A stretch of 64,000 bases of DNA from PALSA-612 sp963791225 (GTDB lineage Bacteria; Actinomycetota; Thermoleophilia; Gaiellales; Gaiellaceae): NCBI GenBank assembly GCA_963791225.1, contig CAWBRV010000003.1:1612001-1676000 (forward strand), read 5' to 3'. Position 1 is the stretch's first letter; each line of letters opens with the position of its first letter. The notes under the pieces were generated by a model that saw only the letters and a list, made by a program, of their open reading frames with translations, was not told the origin of the DNA and did not search any database. Positions 41,511-50,370 of this stretch are shown here, piece after piece. The translations under genes and the position numbers were made by a program.

Positions 41511-42667
41511 ATGGCGAGACGTGTCGCGCGCTCGGCCTACGTGATCGGCGTCCTTGTCTTCGTTGTCGGCGTAGCGGCGGTCGGGATCGGGTCCGGATCG
41601 ACGGGTGGCCGTCCGACCTCGGCCTCGGTCGGGGCCGCGATGGACGCGCTCTGGGCGAAGTACGCCTCCTCCTCGCACCTCGTCGGTCTCTGCGTGGGTG
41701 CCGTGGACGATCGCGTCAAGCTGGACAAGTGCTACGGGAAGAAGGCAGCCGGGAGGAACGCGCCGGCGGACACGAAGACGCTCTTCCGAATCGAGTCGCT
41801 CTCGAAGACGTTTGTCGCCACCCTGCTCGCGCTGCGGGTGCACCAGGGGTCGGTGAAGCTGAACGACGAGGTCAGGACCTACATCCCGCTGCTCGGGGGG
41901 CAACCGCTCTTTCCGTCTTCGCTGACGCTGGTCGACCTGGCCGACCACTACTCCGGGCTGCCCAAGCCCACCAAGTCTGCGGCGAACGTGAACGACTTCT
42001 TCCTGAAGACGGCCGCGTGCCTCACCAAGCCGTCGTGTCGCCACGACGTGCCCGGCCACAGCTACTTCTACTCGAACTGGGGGTTCTCGCTGCTCGGCAA
42101 CCTCCTCGGCCTCCACGACGGCTTCTCGGACGGGCCGCTCGGGCCGTGGGAGAAGGACAACGTGAAAGCGATCACCACTCCGCTCGGGATGCCGGACACC
42201 CGCTCGCTACCCGACTGGGTCGCCGACCCCTTGAACTTCGGCGAGCACGTTGCGAAAGGCGACAAGAAGGGGGAGCCGCCGGCGCCCCGTACGCGGATCC
42301 CGGCGGCGGGCTCTACTCGACCGCCGACGACATGCTCAAGTGGATGCGGTTCTCGATGGGCCTCTCCGGGCCCCCCAACCTGCTGGCCGCACATCACCTG
42401 CTCTACGACACCGCCAGCCTGCCGACCGCCGCGGCGAACGAGAAGATCGGCCTCGCCTGGAACGTCAACACCTCGACGGGCACGTCCTGCGTCTGGAAGG
42501 GCGGCGACGGCCAGGGCTTCCACTCCTACATGCTGTTCGTGAAGGGCCAGAAGCGCGGCGTCTTCCTGCTCTTCAACAACGCTCCGGTCACGAGCAAGTT
42601 CACGATCGGCAAGGAGTTGCTGAACACCCTGCCCGCAACGCCGGGCGCCGGGTCGCCGACGTGCTAG
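41511..42667 (+). pseudogene. Frameshifted secreted beta-lactamase-family hydrolase
   Basis: From ATG 41511: a membrane/signal segment (YVIGVLVFVVGVAAVGIGSG), SxxK as SLSKT near 102, and YSN motif in YSNWGFSLLG. This frame loses homology after DKKGEPP (about 42280); the C-terminal part GAPYADPGGGLYSTADDMLKWM through FLLFNNAPVTSKF continues in the frame ending at 42667. A one-base deletion near the G-run at 42270-42276 would explain it. The gene is either a recent pseudogene or contains a sequencing error. Penicillin-binding/esterase-like class C fold. Confidence 0.75.
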
Positions 42668-43797
42668 AGGCCGAGGTGCTTGGCGATCACCATGCGTTGC
42701 ACCTCGTTCGTGCCCTCGCCGATCTCGAGCACCTTCTGGTCGCGGTAGAGCCGTGAGATCGCGTACTCGTCCATGAACCCGTAGCCGCCGTGGATCTGCA
42801 ACGCGTGGTTGACCGCGCGCTGCGAGAGCTCCCCCGTGTACAGCTTCGCCATCGCCGCCTCGAGCGCGAACGGGCGGCCCGCGTCCTTGAGCCAGGCGGC
42901 CTTGTGGACGAGTTGCCGGCCGGCCTCGATCTCGGTCGCCATGTCGGCGAGCTTGAACTGGATCGCCTGGAACGAGCCGATCGGGCGGCCGAACTGTCGG
43001 CGCTCCTTGGCGTACGCGAGCGCGAGGTCGTACGCACCCTGGGCGAGGCCGACGCCCATCGCCGCGACCGAGATCCGGCCGCCGTCGAGGATCTCGAGGA
43101 ACTGCGCGAAGCCGCGACCGCGCTCGCCGAGCAGATTGCCCTCCGGCACGGTGCAGTCCTGGAACGACAGCTCGCGGGTGTCGGACGCGCGCCACCCGAG
43201 CTTCTGCATCGGCGCCGAGATCACGTAGCCCGGCGTGCCGTTCTGGACGACGATGTTCGAGATCTCGTCCTCGCCGGTGCGAGCCGTGATCGTCACGCAG
43301 GCACTGATGTCCGTGCCGGCGTTCGTGATGAAGATCTTCGAGCCGTTCACGACCCACTGCCGGTCGCGAAGCTCGGCGTGCGTCTGCGTCGCGCCCGCGT
43401 CGGAGCCGGCACCCGGCTCGGTCAGGCCGAACGCGGCCAGCTTGCGGCCCGAGGCGAGATCCGGAAGCCAGTCGCGCTTCTGCTCCTCCGAGCCGAACAG
43501 GAGAATCGGCATCGTCCCGAGGGAGGTGTGCGCGGCGACCGTGATCGCGACGGACGAGTCGATGCGGGTCAGCTCCTCGATCGCGATCGCGTACGACACC
43601 GTGTCGCCGCCCGCGCCGCCGTACTCCTGCGGCACGGGGATGCCCATGAGCCCGAGCCCGGCCAGCTCGGCCACGAGCTCGTAGGGGAAGCGATGCTCGC
43701 GGTCGAGCTCCTCGGCGACGGGGCCGACGCGCTCGACGGCGAAGTCGCGCACCGTCTGGCGGATCAGCTCCTGCTCGTCGGAAAGGTCGAAGTTCAT
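42664..43797 (-). CDS. Acyl-CoA dehydrogenase, short-chain type
   Basis: 377 residues. FDLSDEQELIRQTVRDFAVE, LTEPGAGSDAGATQT, KIFITNAGTDISACVTITA, GRPIGSFQAIQFKLADMATEIEAGR, QIHGGYGFMDEYAISRLYRD and IGEGTNEVQRM. Glu of GEGTNE is the catalytic base position of short- and medium-chain enzymes; isovaleryl-CoA dehydrogenase would have Ala or Gly there. So butyryl- or 2-methylbutyryl-like substrates are more likely (inference). It starts 4 bp overlapping the pepA stop and is co-transcribed with it. Confidence 0.88.
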   Translation of the reverse strand: MNFDLSDEQELIRQTVRDFAVERVGPVAEELDREHRFPYELVAELAGLGLMGIPVPQEYGGAGGDTVSYAIAIEELTRIDSSVAITVAAHTSLGTMPILLFGSEEQKRDWLPDLASGRKLAAFGLTEPGAGSDAGATQTHAELRDRQWVVNGSKIFITNAGTDISACVTITARTGEDEISNIVVQNGTPGYVISAPMQKLGWRASDTRELSFQDCTVPEGNLLGERGRGFAQFLEILDGGRISVAAMGVGLAQGAYDLALAYAKERRQFGRPIGSFQAIQFKLADMATEIEAGRQLVHKAAWLKDAGRPFALEAAMAKLYTGELSQRAVNHALQIHGGYGFMDEYAISRLYRDQKVLEIGEGTNEVQRMVIAKHLGL

Positions 43798-45245
43798 TCT
43801 GCGAGGCGCGTGGCGAGCTCGGTCAGGAGCCGGACGCCGTAACCGGTTCCCCCTCGCTGCGAGATGTAGTCGCCGCGCGACCACGTGAGGAAGGCAGGGC
43901 CGGCGATGTCCAGGTGCGCCCACGGGCCCTCGCCGGCGAACTCCCGCAGGAACTCGGCGGCGTAGACGGGGATGCCCTGGTTGCGGGTCGAGTGGTTCTT
44001 CAGGTCGGCGAAATCGGACTGGATGAACCTGCGGTAGCGCGGATGCATCGGCCACGGCCAGGCGTGGTCGCCGCTTGTCTCGCCGGCGGCGACGATGTCG
44101 TCGCGCCAGCCGTCGTCGTTGGCGAAGACGCCTGCGTAGAAGTCGCCCAGCGCGCGGCTCATCGCGCCTGTCAGCGTGGCCAGATCGACGACGTGGGTGG
44201 CGCCCTGCTCACGCGTGTAGACGAGCGCGTCGGCGAGCACGAGCCTGCCCTCGGCGTCGGTGTTCGTGATCTCGATCGTCTTGCCGTTCGAGGCCGTGAG
44301 GACGTCACCGGGACGGAAGCTGCCGCCGCCCATGACGTTCTCGGCCGCGGCCACGACCGTCAGAACGCGGATCGGCAGCTCGAGTTCGGCGATCGCTCCT
44401 GTCGCGGCGACGACCGCGGCGGCGCCGGACATGTCCCCGCGCATCTCCTCCATGAACAGCGCCGGCTTGAGCGCGAGGCCGCCGCTGTCGAACGTGATGC
44501 CCTTGCCGACGAGGCCGAGCACGAGGCCGGGTACGGCCGGCGCGGACGGCTCGTGGCGCAGCACGATCAGGCGCGGCGGGTTGTGGCTGCCCTTGCCGAC
44601 GCCGAGTAGCGCACCCATCCCGCGGCGCTCCATCTCGTCCGGGTCGAGCGCCTCCGCGGTGAGCGTGTCGAAACGGGAGGCGATCTCCGCGGCCCGGTCG
44701 GCGAACGTCATCGGCGTGAGCTCGTTCCCGGGCGCGTTCGCGAGATCGCGGGCGCGGTTCGTCCAGGCCGAGGCGATCCCGGCGCGGCGCGCGTCCTGGT
44801 CCACGTGCGCGCCGCCGACGAGCGTGAACCGCCCGACCGCCTGTGCGAGGCGGCCGTTCGTCTTCCAGGCACCAGGCTGGTAGCCGCCGAGCACGGCGCC
44901 CTCGACCGCTGCTCGGGCCTGCTCGGCGGCGGAAAAGGGAAGCGACTCGTCGAGGAGCCACGCGGCATCGCCGCCGCCCGTGGCCTGCAGCTCGCGTACG
45001 GCGGCCGCGGCCGCGTCGCGGACGGCGTCGAGCTCGAGCTCTCCCCTCGGGCCGAGGCCGGCGACCACGGCCCGGCGCCCGCCGAGGCGGACGAGGCGCG
45101 CGACGCCGCGGTCGGTGCTCGCGTCGCGGGAGACGAGCGCATCGGCGACCCCGTCGGCGGCGCTCAAAAACGACTGCGGCGGGTCGGCGACGGCGACGAC
45201 GAGCGTCGAACCTTCAGGCGCCTCAACGGCGACGTCGATCTCCAT
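43794..45245 (-). CDS. pepA: Leucyl aminopeptidase (M17)
   Basis: 483 residues, full length. C-terminal catalytic domain shows VGKGITFDSGGLALKP (metal-binding Lys and Asp), MRGDMSGAAAV, NTDAEGRLVLADAL (metal-binding Asp and Glu), LATLTGAMSRALGDFYAG. N-terminal domain typical of M17. The enzyme removes N-terminal residues from peptides in the cytosol as a hexamer with two metal ions per active site. Directly upstream of the acyl-CoA dehydrogenase gene. Confidence 0.93.
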   Translation of the reverse strand: MEIDVAVEAPEGSTLVVAVADPPQSFLSAADGVADALVSRDASTDRGVARLVRLGGRRAVVAGLGPRGELELDAVRDAAAAAVRELQATGGGDAAWLLDESLPFSAAEQARAAVEGAVLGGYQPGAWKTNGRLAQAVGRFTLVGGAHVDQDARRAGIASAWTNRARDLANAPGNELTPMTFADRAAEIASRFDTLTAEALDPDEMERRGMGALLGVGKGSHNPPRLIVLRHEPSAPAVPGLVLGLVGKGITFDSGGLALKPALFMEEMRGDMSGAAAVVAATGAIAELELPIRVLTVVAAAENVMGGGSFRPGDVLTASNGKTIEITNTDAEGRLVLADALVYTREQGATHVVDLATLTGAMSRALGDFYAGVFANDDGWRDDIVAAGETSGDHAWPWPMHPRYRRFIQSDFADLKNHSTRNQGIPVYAAEFLREFAGEGPWAHLDIAGPAFLTWSRGDYISQRGGTGYGVRLLTELATRLAE

Positions 45246-45306
45246 CGCGGCGGCGATGCTACCCCAAGCAGCCGGGGGGCCTGCACCTGGCTAGTACGCT
45301 CAGGTC

Positions 45307-46494
45307 ATGCTGGCGGGGATCGACCGGCGGGCGATGACGGGGCTCTCCACGGGGCACCTGGCGGTCGACTTCGCGGGCGGAGCGGTTCCAGCTCTGCTGC
45401 CCTTCTTCAAGGACCGATTCGACCTCTCGTACACGCTCGCCGCCGTGATCGTGCTCGCATCGACGTTCTCAAGCTCCGTCATTCAGCCGCTGTTCGGCCT
45501 CTGGTCGGACCGGCGAGGCGCTCTCTGGCTGCTCTCGACCGGAGTTGCCGTCGCCGGCGTCGGCATCGCGCTTGCCGCGGCGGCCCCCGCCTACGGGCTG
45601 GTTGTTCTTTGCGTCATCGTCAGCGGGCTCGGGACGGCGGCCTTCCATCCGGAGGGGTCGAAGTTCGCCGCGTACGCGAGTGGCGACCGGCGGGCGAGCG
45701 GCATGTCGGTGTTCTCGGTGGGCGGGAACATCGGCTACGCGCTCGGAGCGCTCGTGACCACACCGATCGTGATCGCGTTCGGCCTCACGGGCGGCCTGCT
45801 CCTGATGATCCCAGGACTCGTCGTCGCCGGCATGCTCCTGCGCCTTCTCCCCTATCTGGTCTCCCTGGAGCCCGGGGGGACGGAACGCAGCAGCGGCGTG
45901 CCGGCGTCGGTGAAGGAGCAACCGGGCGCGATGGCGCTCCTGCTCGTGGTCGTCGCGCTCCGGAGTGTGGCCTGGTTCGGCCTGTTGACGTTCGTCCCGC
46001 TCTGGGAGGTCTCGATCGGCAACTCGAAGAGCTACGGCTCGCACCTGCTCTCGCTGATGCTGGTCACGGGCGCGGTCGGGACCCTGCTCGCCGGACCCGC
46101 CGCGGACCGGATCGGGCGGCGACCCGTCCTGATGGCGAGCTGCATCGTCGTCCCGCCTGCGATCCTGATCTTCGTCCTCGTCGGCGGCGTCCCAGGAGCG
46201 CTCGCCCTGTGCGTGATCGGGCCTGCGGTCGTCGGGACGTTCGGGGTGACGATGGTGATGAGCCAGGAGTACCTGCCGCGGCACATCGGCATGGCGTCGG
46301 GCCTCTCGATCGGCCTGTCGATCGGCCTCGGCGGCATCGCGGCGGTGATCCTCGGTGCCGTCGCCGACGCCGTCGACCTGAAGACGGCGTTCTACGTCTG
46401 CGCGGCGGCACCGATCCTCGGAGCGGTGCTGACGGCGCTGCTGCCCTCGTCTCGGGCGCCTCGCGGGCTCGCTCCCGAGATGGCCCCGTCGTGA
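45307..46494 (+). CDS. MFS transporter (Fsr-like)
   Basis: 395 residues, about 12 membrane helices. AVDFAGGAVPALLPFFKDRFDLSY, SVIQPLFGLWSDRRG and GLGTAAFHPEGSKFAAYASGDRRASGMSVFSVGGNIGYALGAL are characteristic of the fosmidomycin-resistance (Fsr) subgroup. Efflux of an unknown compound is likely. Divergent from pepA with a 61-bp gap. Confidence 0.8.
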   Translation: MLAGIDRRAMTGLSTGHLAVDFAGGAVPALLPFFKDRFDLSYTLAAVIVLASTFSSSVIQPLFGLWSDRRGALWLLSTGVAVAGVGIALAAAAPAYGLVVLCVIVSGLGTAAFHPEGSKFAAYASGDRRASGMSVFSVGGNIGYALGALVTTPIVIAFGLTGGLLLMIPGLVVAGMLLRLLPYLVSLEPGGTERSSGVPASVKEQPGAMALLLVVVALRSVAWFGLLTFVPLWEVSIGNSKSYGSHLLSLMLVTGAVGTLLAGPAADRIGRRPVLMASCIVVPPAILIFVLVGGVPGALALCVIGPAVVGTFGVTMVMSQEYLPRHIGMASGLSIGLSIGLGGIAAVILGAVADAVDLKTAFYVCAAAPILGAVLTALLPSSRAPRGLAPEMAPS

Positions 46495-46509
46495 GATAGC
46501 CTCCGGCCC

Positions 46510-46824
46510 GTGGCTCAGACCGCGAAGGAGTTCTTCGAGTTGCTGCCGGACCGCGTCAACGGCGGCGGGCACGCGACGGGAATCGTGGCGAGCTATGTAT
46601 TCGACATCGCCGGCAGCGGCACCTGGACGGTGAAGGTCGACGACGGCAAGGTCGCGGTCACCGAAGGCGACTTCGGCGGCGACTGCACGGTCTCGGCGTC
46701 GGAAGAGACGTTCCAGAAGATCATCGACGGCCGGCAGAATCCGCTCACGGCGTACATGACCGGGAAGCTCAAGGTCAAGGGCGACGTGAGCGCCGCGCTC
46801 AAGCTCAAGGACGTCCTCGCCTAG
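46510..46824 (+). CDS. SCP2 sterol-carrier domain protein
   Basis: 104 residues, a single SCP2 domain: FFELLPDRVNGGGHATGIVASYVFDI, WTVKVDDGKVAVTEGDFGGDCTVSASEETFQKIIDGRQNPLTAYMTGKLKVKGDVSAALKLKD. Such proteins bind acyl-CoA or other lipids. Located 15 bp after the transporter gene and 2 bp before an esterase gene, so the three are probably one operon. Confidence 0.88.
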   Translation: MAQTAKEFFELLPDRVNGGGHATGIVASYVFDIAGSGTWTVKVDDGKVAVTEGDFGGDCTVSASEETFQKIIDGRQNPLTAYMTGKLKVKGDVSAALKLKDVLA

Positions 46825-46826
46825 CG

Positions 46827-47765
46827 ATGCCGCTCGACCCGCAGGCCCGGGCGTTCCTCGACCAGATGGTCGAGCTCGGCGTGCCCGGTCTCGGCGAGCT
46901 GCCGCCGGACGAGGCCAGGGCCGCCGGAGACGCCGCCTCGGAGGCGGTGTTCGGGCCTGTCGTCGAGGTGCCGTGGGTGGAGCGCGCCGTGCCGGGCCCT
47001 GCCGGGCAGATCCCGACGCGTGTCTACCAGCCCGGGGACGATCCCGCGCCGGTGCTCGTGTACTTCCACGGCGGCGGCTGGGTGCTCGGCAGCCTGGTCA
47101 CGCATCACGGCGTCTGCGCCACGCTCGCTCGGCTGTCCGGCTGCGTCGTCTGCTCGGTCGACTACCGGCTCGCGCCGGAGCACCGCTTCCCGGCGGCGAT
47201 CGACGACGCCTGGGCGGCGACGACGTGGATCGCCGAGCACGCCGAGGAGATCGGCGGACGGCCGGGGGCGCTCGCGGTCGGCGGCGACAGCGCCGGCGGG
47301 AACCTGGCCGCCGTCTGCGCGCTGCGCGCCCGGGACGAAGGGTTGCCGCTCGCGTTGCAGCTGCTCGTCTATCCCGTGTGCGACGCCGACCTGGACACGT
47401 CCACCTACCGCGAGTTCGCGGACGGCTACTTTCTGACCGCGGACGGGATGCGCTGGTTCTGGGACCACTACCTCCCGGAGGGTGACGGCGACCGCTTCCA
47501 GCCCGATGCGTCGCCGCTCCGCGCGGCCGACGTCGGTGGCACGGCGCCGGCGCTCGTGATGACGGTCGAGTTCGACCCGCTGCGAGACGAGGGCGAAGCC
47601 TTCGCCCGGCGCCTCGAAGAGGCGGGCGTCCCGGTCACGCTCACCCGCTACGACGGGATGATCCACGGCTTCTTCCGCATGCCAGGCGTGATCGGCCGTG
47701 CGAACGACGCGCTCGCCGAGGCGGCCGAGGCGTTGCGCGCGGCGTTCGCCGCTGCGGCCGTGTAG
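46827..47765 (+). CDS. Alpha/beta-hydrolase, HSL-family esterase
   Basis: 312 residues. Oxyanion motif HGGGW at 81-85, nucleophile elbow GDSAGG near 153-158 (Ser155), DYRLAPEHRFPAAIDDAWAA, acid in TVEFDPLRDEG and His in MIHGFFRM. This is the hormone-sensitive-lipase type (family IV) of short-chain carboxylesterases. It follows the SCP2 gene by 2 bp and converges on the biotin carboxylase gene (4 bp gap). Confidence 0.88.
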   Translation: MPLDPQARAFLDQMVELGVPGLGELPPDEARAAGDAASEAVFGPVVEVPWVERAVPGPAGQIPTRVYQPGDDPAPVLVYFHGGGWVLGSLVTHHGVCATLARLSGCVVCSVDYRLAPEHRFPAAIDDAWAATTWIAEHAEEIGGRPGALAVGGDSAGGNLAAVCALRARDEGLPLALQLLVYPVCDADLDTSTYREFADGYFLTADGMRWFWDHYLPEGDGDRFQPDASPLRAADVGGTAPALVMTVEFDPLRDEGEAFARRLEEAGVPVTLTRYDGMIHGFFRMPGVIGRANDALAEAAEALRAAFAAAAV

Positions 47766-47769
47766 CCGC

Positions 47770-49383
47770 TCACTCCTCGAGCTCGACCAGGAGCGCTCCG
47801 CCCGCGACGCGGTCACCCTCGCGCACGTGGACGTGCTTGACGACGGCCTCGTAGGGCGACACGAGCGGCGTCTCCATCTTCATCGCCTCGAGGACGATCA
47901 AGGGCTGCCTTGCCGCCACCTCGTCGCCCGCGGCCACGAGCACGCGGATGACGGTGCCGGGCATGGGTGCCGTCACCGAGCTTTCGAAGCCGCGTGCGCC
48001 GCGCACGTGCTCGACCGCGTCGGCATCGGGCGGTGCGACCGGAGGCGGAGGGGGGAGGTTGAGCCGGAACGGTCTTCGCCACGGTCGCTGCGCTGCACGG
48101 GTGGGTCGCGCGGAGAGCGGCGGATGCTCGACGAGGAAGGCGGTCGTCGTCTCGCCGGCGCGAACGCCTGGGTGGCCGACGAGCCAGCGCAGGAAGGGGA
48201 GGTTCGTCGTCACGCCTTCGACGGCCGTCTCCGCGAGCGCCGCCGCGAGGCGGTCGAGCGCGTCGTCGCGCGTGCGTCCGTGCGCGATCAGCTTCGCGAT
48301 CATCGGGTCGTAGACGAGCCCGATCTCGTCGCCCTCCTCGACGCCCGCGTCGACGCGGATGCCCTCCGGAAGCCGGAGCCGCTCGATCCGGCCGGCCTGG
48401 GGCAAGAACGTCCGCGGGTCCTCCGCGTAGAGCCGCACCTCGACCGCGTGCCCCTCGGCCAAGTAACGAGGTGTTACTTGGTTGCCGGCGGCGATCGCGA
48501 GCTGCTCCGCGACGAGGTCGACGCCGGTCACGAGCTCGGTGACGGGGTGCTCGACCTGGATGCGGCCGTTCAGCTCGAGGAACCAGAAGTCGGGGCCGTC
48601 GAGCATGAACTCGGCGGTGCCGGCGCTCCGGTAGCCGATTGCCTGCGCGAACGCGATCGCCGCCTCGCTCATCCTGGCGCGCAGGTCGGAGTCGAGCGCG
48701 GTCGACGGCGACTCCTCCAGCAGCTTCTGGTGGCGCCGCTGGACCGAGCACTCGCGCTCGCCGAGCGAGGCCACCGTGCCGGCACCGTCGGCGAGCAGCT
48801 GGATCTCGACGTGACGAGGGCGCTCGACGTAGCGCTCGCAGAAGACGCGGTCGTCCCCGAACGCCCCTTCCGCCTCTCGGCGCGCGGCGGCCAGTGCCTC
48901 GTCGAGCCCGGCCGGGTCACGGACGACCCGCATCCCGCGGCCGCCACCGCCGGCCGCGGCCTTGACCACGAGCGGGAACCCGATCTCGGCCGGATCGCCC
49001 TGCTCGACGACGGGCACGCCGACGCTCCGTGCGATCTCCTTGGCGGCGAGCTTGTCGCCGCCGCGGCGCAGGCTCTCCGGCGACGGCCCGACGAACGCGA
49101 GGTCTGCCGCTTCGACCGCCTCGGCGAAGACCGGGCTCTCGGCGAGGAAGCCGTAGCCGGGATGCACCGCCTGTGCGCCGGTCTCGCGGGCCGCCCGGAT
49201 GTGCTCTGCAGGATCGAGGTAACTCGCGATCTCGACCGTCTCGTCCGCGGAGCGGGCGTGGAGCGAACCGGCGTCATGCGGCGCGACGACGGCGACCGTC
49301 CCGATCCCGAGGTTCCGGCACGTCCGGAAGATCCGCACCGCGATCTCGCCGCGGTTGGCCACGAGCAGCTTTTCGATCGCCAT
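47770..49383 (-). CDS. Biotin carboxylase/carrier (alpha) subunit of an acyl-CoA carboxylase
   Basis: 537 residues from ATG 49383. Biotin carboxylase domain (1-430): KLLVANRGEIAVRIFRTC, VHPGYGFLAES, KAAAGGGGRGMRVV (ATP grasp), ECSVQRRHQKLLEESPS, LELNGRIQVEHPVTE. C-terminal biotin carrier domain with EAMKMET carrying the biotinyl Lys. A 23-bp palindrome at 48459-48481 encodes NQVTPRYLA just before GHAVEVRLYAEDP, a spot that is normally a variable loop in homologues. With the carboxyltransferase at 51086 it likely forms methylcrotonyl- or propionyl-CoA carboxylase. Confidence 0.9.
   Translation of the reverse strand: MAIEKLLVANRGEIAVRIFRTCRNLGIGTVAVVAPHDAGSLHARSADETVEIASYLDPAEHIRAARETGAQAVHPGYGFLAESPVFAEAVEAADLAFVGPSPESLRRGGDKLAAKEIARSVGVPVVEQGDPAEIGFPLVVKAAAGGGGRGMRVVRDPAGLDEALAAARREAEGAFGDDRVFCERYVERPRHVEIQLLADGAGTVASLGERECSVQRRHQKLLEESPSTALDSDLRARMSEAAIAFAQAIGYRSAGTAEFMLDGPDFWFLELNGRIQVEHPVTELVTGVDLVAEQLAIAAGNQVTPRYLAEGHAVEVRLYAEDPRTFLPQAGRIERLRLPEGIRVDAGVEEGDEIGLVYDPMIAKLIAHGRTRDDALDRLAAALAETAVEGVTTNLPFLRWLVGHPGVRAGETTTAFLVEHPPLSARPTRAAQRPWRRPFRLNLPPPPPVAPPDADAVEHVRGARGFESSVTAPMPGTVIRVLVAAGDEVAARQPLIVLEAMKMETPLVSPYEAVVKHVHVREGDRVAGGALLVELEE
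48459..48481. repeat. 23-bp palindromic repeat, copy C (intragenic)
   Basis: CCAAGTAAC-GAGGT-GTTACTTGG, with perfect 9-bp arms identical to copy B and a different 5-base centre. It lies inside the biotin carboxylase coding region, read as QVTPRYL on the minus strand, in a surface loop. Confidence 0.75.
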
Positions 49384-49388
49384 GCCGC

Positions 49389-50150
49389 TCAGGAGATCCA
49401 GCCGGGCGGGCGCCGCTCGAGGAAGGCGTGGAGGCCGTCCTGCCCTTCGTCGCTCGTGCGCCGCTCGGCGATGCGGCGGGCGGTCTCGAGTCCGTCGAGC
49501 GGGGCGTCGAGCACGAGGCGCTTCGCGTGGCGGGCCGCCTCGGGGCCGGCGGAGAGGATCTCCGCGACGATGCGGTCGACGGCCGCGTCGAGCTCGCCTG
49601 CGGGCACGACCTCGTGGACGAGGCCGATGCGGAGCGCCGTCTGCGCGTCGAATCGCTCCCCGGTGACGAAGTAGCGTCGAGCCGCGCCCGGGCCGATCCG
49701 TGCCAGGGCGAACGGCGAGATGACCGCCGGAAGGATGCCGAGCTTGACCTCCGAGAAGGCGAAGACGGCGTCCTCCGCCGCAATCACCGCGTCGGCGCAG
49801 CAGACGAGGCCGACGCCGCCGCCGAGCACGTATCGCTGGACGGGGGCAAGAACAGGCGCCGCGCAGCGGTCGACTGCCTCGTACATCCGGCGCAAGCGCG
49901 TCGAGTCGGCGACGTTCTCCTCGTAGGAGAGCCCGGCGGCGGCGCGCATCCACTCGACGTCCGCGCCGGCGCAGAAGCTGTCCCCGTCACCGGCGAGGAC
50001 GACCACGCGCGCGTCACCGACGTCCGCGAACGCCGACGTGAGGGCGGCGATCAGCTCAGCATCGAGGGCGTTCCGTCGCTCGGGACGCGCAAGCGTGATG
50101 CGCAGGAGCGCGCCGTCGCACTCGACGCGGAGAGGGCCGTCCGCGGCCAT
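49389..50150 (-). CDS. Enoyl-CoA hydratase, probably methylglutaconyl-CoA hydratase
   Basis: 253 residues of the crotonase fold: LARPERRNALDAELIAAL, GDGDSFCAGADVEWMR (oxyanion hole), GGGVGLVCCADAVIAAEDAVFAFSEVKLGILPAVISPF. The location between the alpha and beta subunits of a methylcrotonyl-type carboxylase suggests the methylglutaconyl-CoA hydration step of leucine breakdown (inference from context). It lies 5 bp before the biotin carboxylase gene. Confidence 0.85.
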   Translation of the reverse strand: MAADGPLRVECDGALLRITLARPERRNALDAELIAALTSAFADVGDARVVVLAGDGDSFCAGADVEWMRAAAGLSYEENVADSTRLRRMYEAVDRCAAPVLAPVQRYVLGGGVGLVCCADAVIAAEDAVFAFSEVKLGILPAVISPFALARIGPGAARRYFVTGERFDAQTALRIGLVHEVVPAGELDAAVDRIVAEILSAGPEAARHAKRLVLDAPLDGLETARRIAERRTSDEGQDGLHAFLERRPPGWIS

Positions 50151-50154
50151 CGGC

Positions 50155-50298
50155 TCAGTCCTCGGCCGGAAGCTTCGCGAGCAGCGCCTTGATCTCGCGC
50201 ACCAGGTCGGCCTCGTCGTGCCCGAAGTCGTCGAGATACGACTTGAGGGCGGCGCGCAAGAGGCGAAGCTCTTCTGCGGTCAGCTCGAGCGTGTGCAT
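50155..50298 (-). CDS. 47-residue conserved-looking small protein
   Basis: Short frame MHTLELTAEELRLLRAALKS... ending LAKLPAED, predicted helical and acidic, with FGHDEADLVREIKALL in the second half. It sits 4 bp upstream of the enoyl-CoA hydratase start on the same strand. Similar short proteins accompany acyl-CoA carboxylase genes in other actinobacteria as far as I recall, so an accessory or epsilon-like role is possible but unproven. Confidence 0.55.
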   Translation of the reverse strand: MHTLELTAEELRLLRAALKSYLDDFGHDEADLVREIKALLAKLPAED

Positions 50299-50323
50299 GC
50301 CGGGAACCTACCGCCTCGTCCGG

Positions 50324-50358
50324 CGTCGCGGGGTGCAGGAGGCAGGCACCCCACGACG
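50324..50358 (-). terminator. Terminator hairpin of the collagen-like gene
   Basis: CGTCG-C-GGGGTGC, 9-base loop, GCACCCC-A-CGACG: a 12-bp stem with one mismatch, 12 bases after the collagen-like gene stop. No U-tract follows. It would separate that gene from the small-protein/hydratase/carboxylase transcript. Confidence 0.55.
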
Positions 50359-50370
50359 ACGGACGTCCGG

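Noticed and set aside
42664..43797. Isovaleryl-CoA dehydrogenase assignment for the acyl-CoA dehydrogenase near the leucine-type genes
   Set aside because: The catalytic Glu sits at the short/medium-chain position (GEGTNE), where isovaleryl-CoA dehydrogenases have Ala or Gly.
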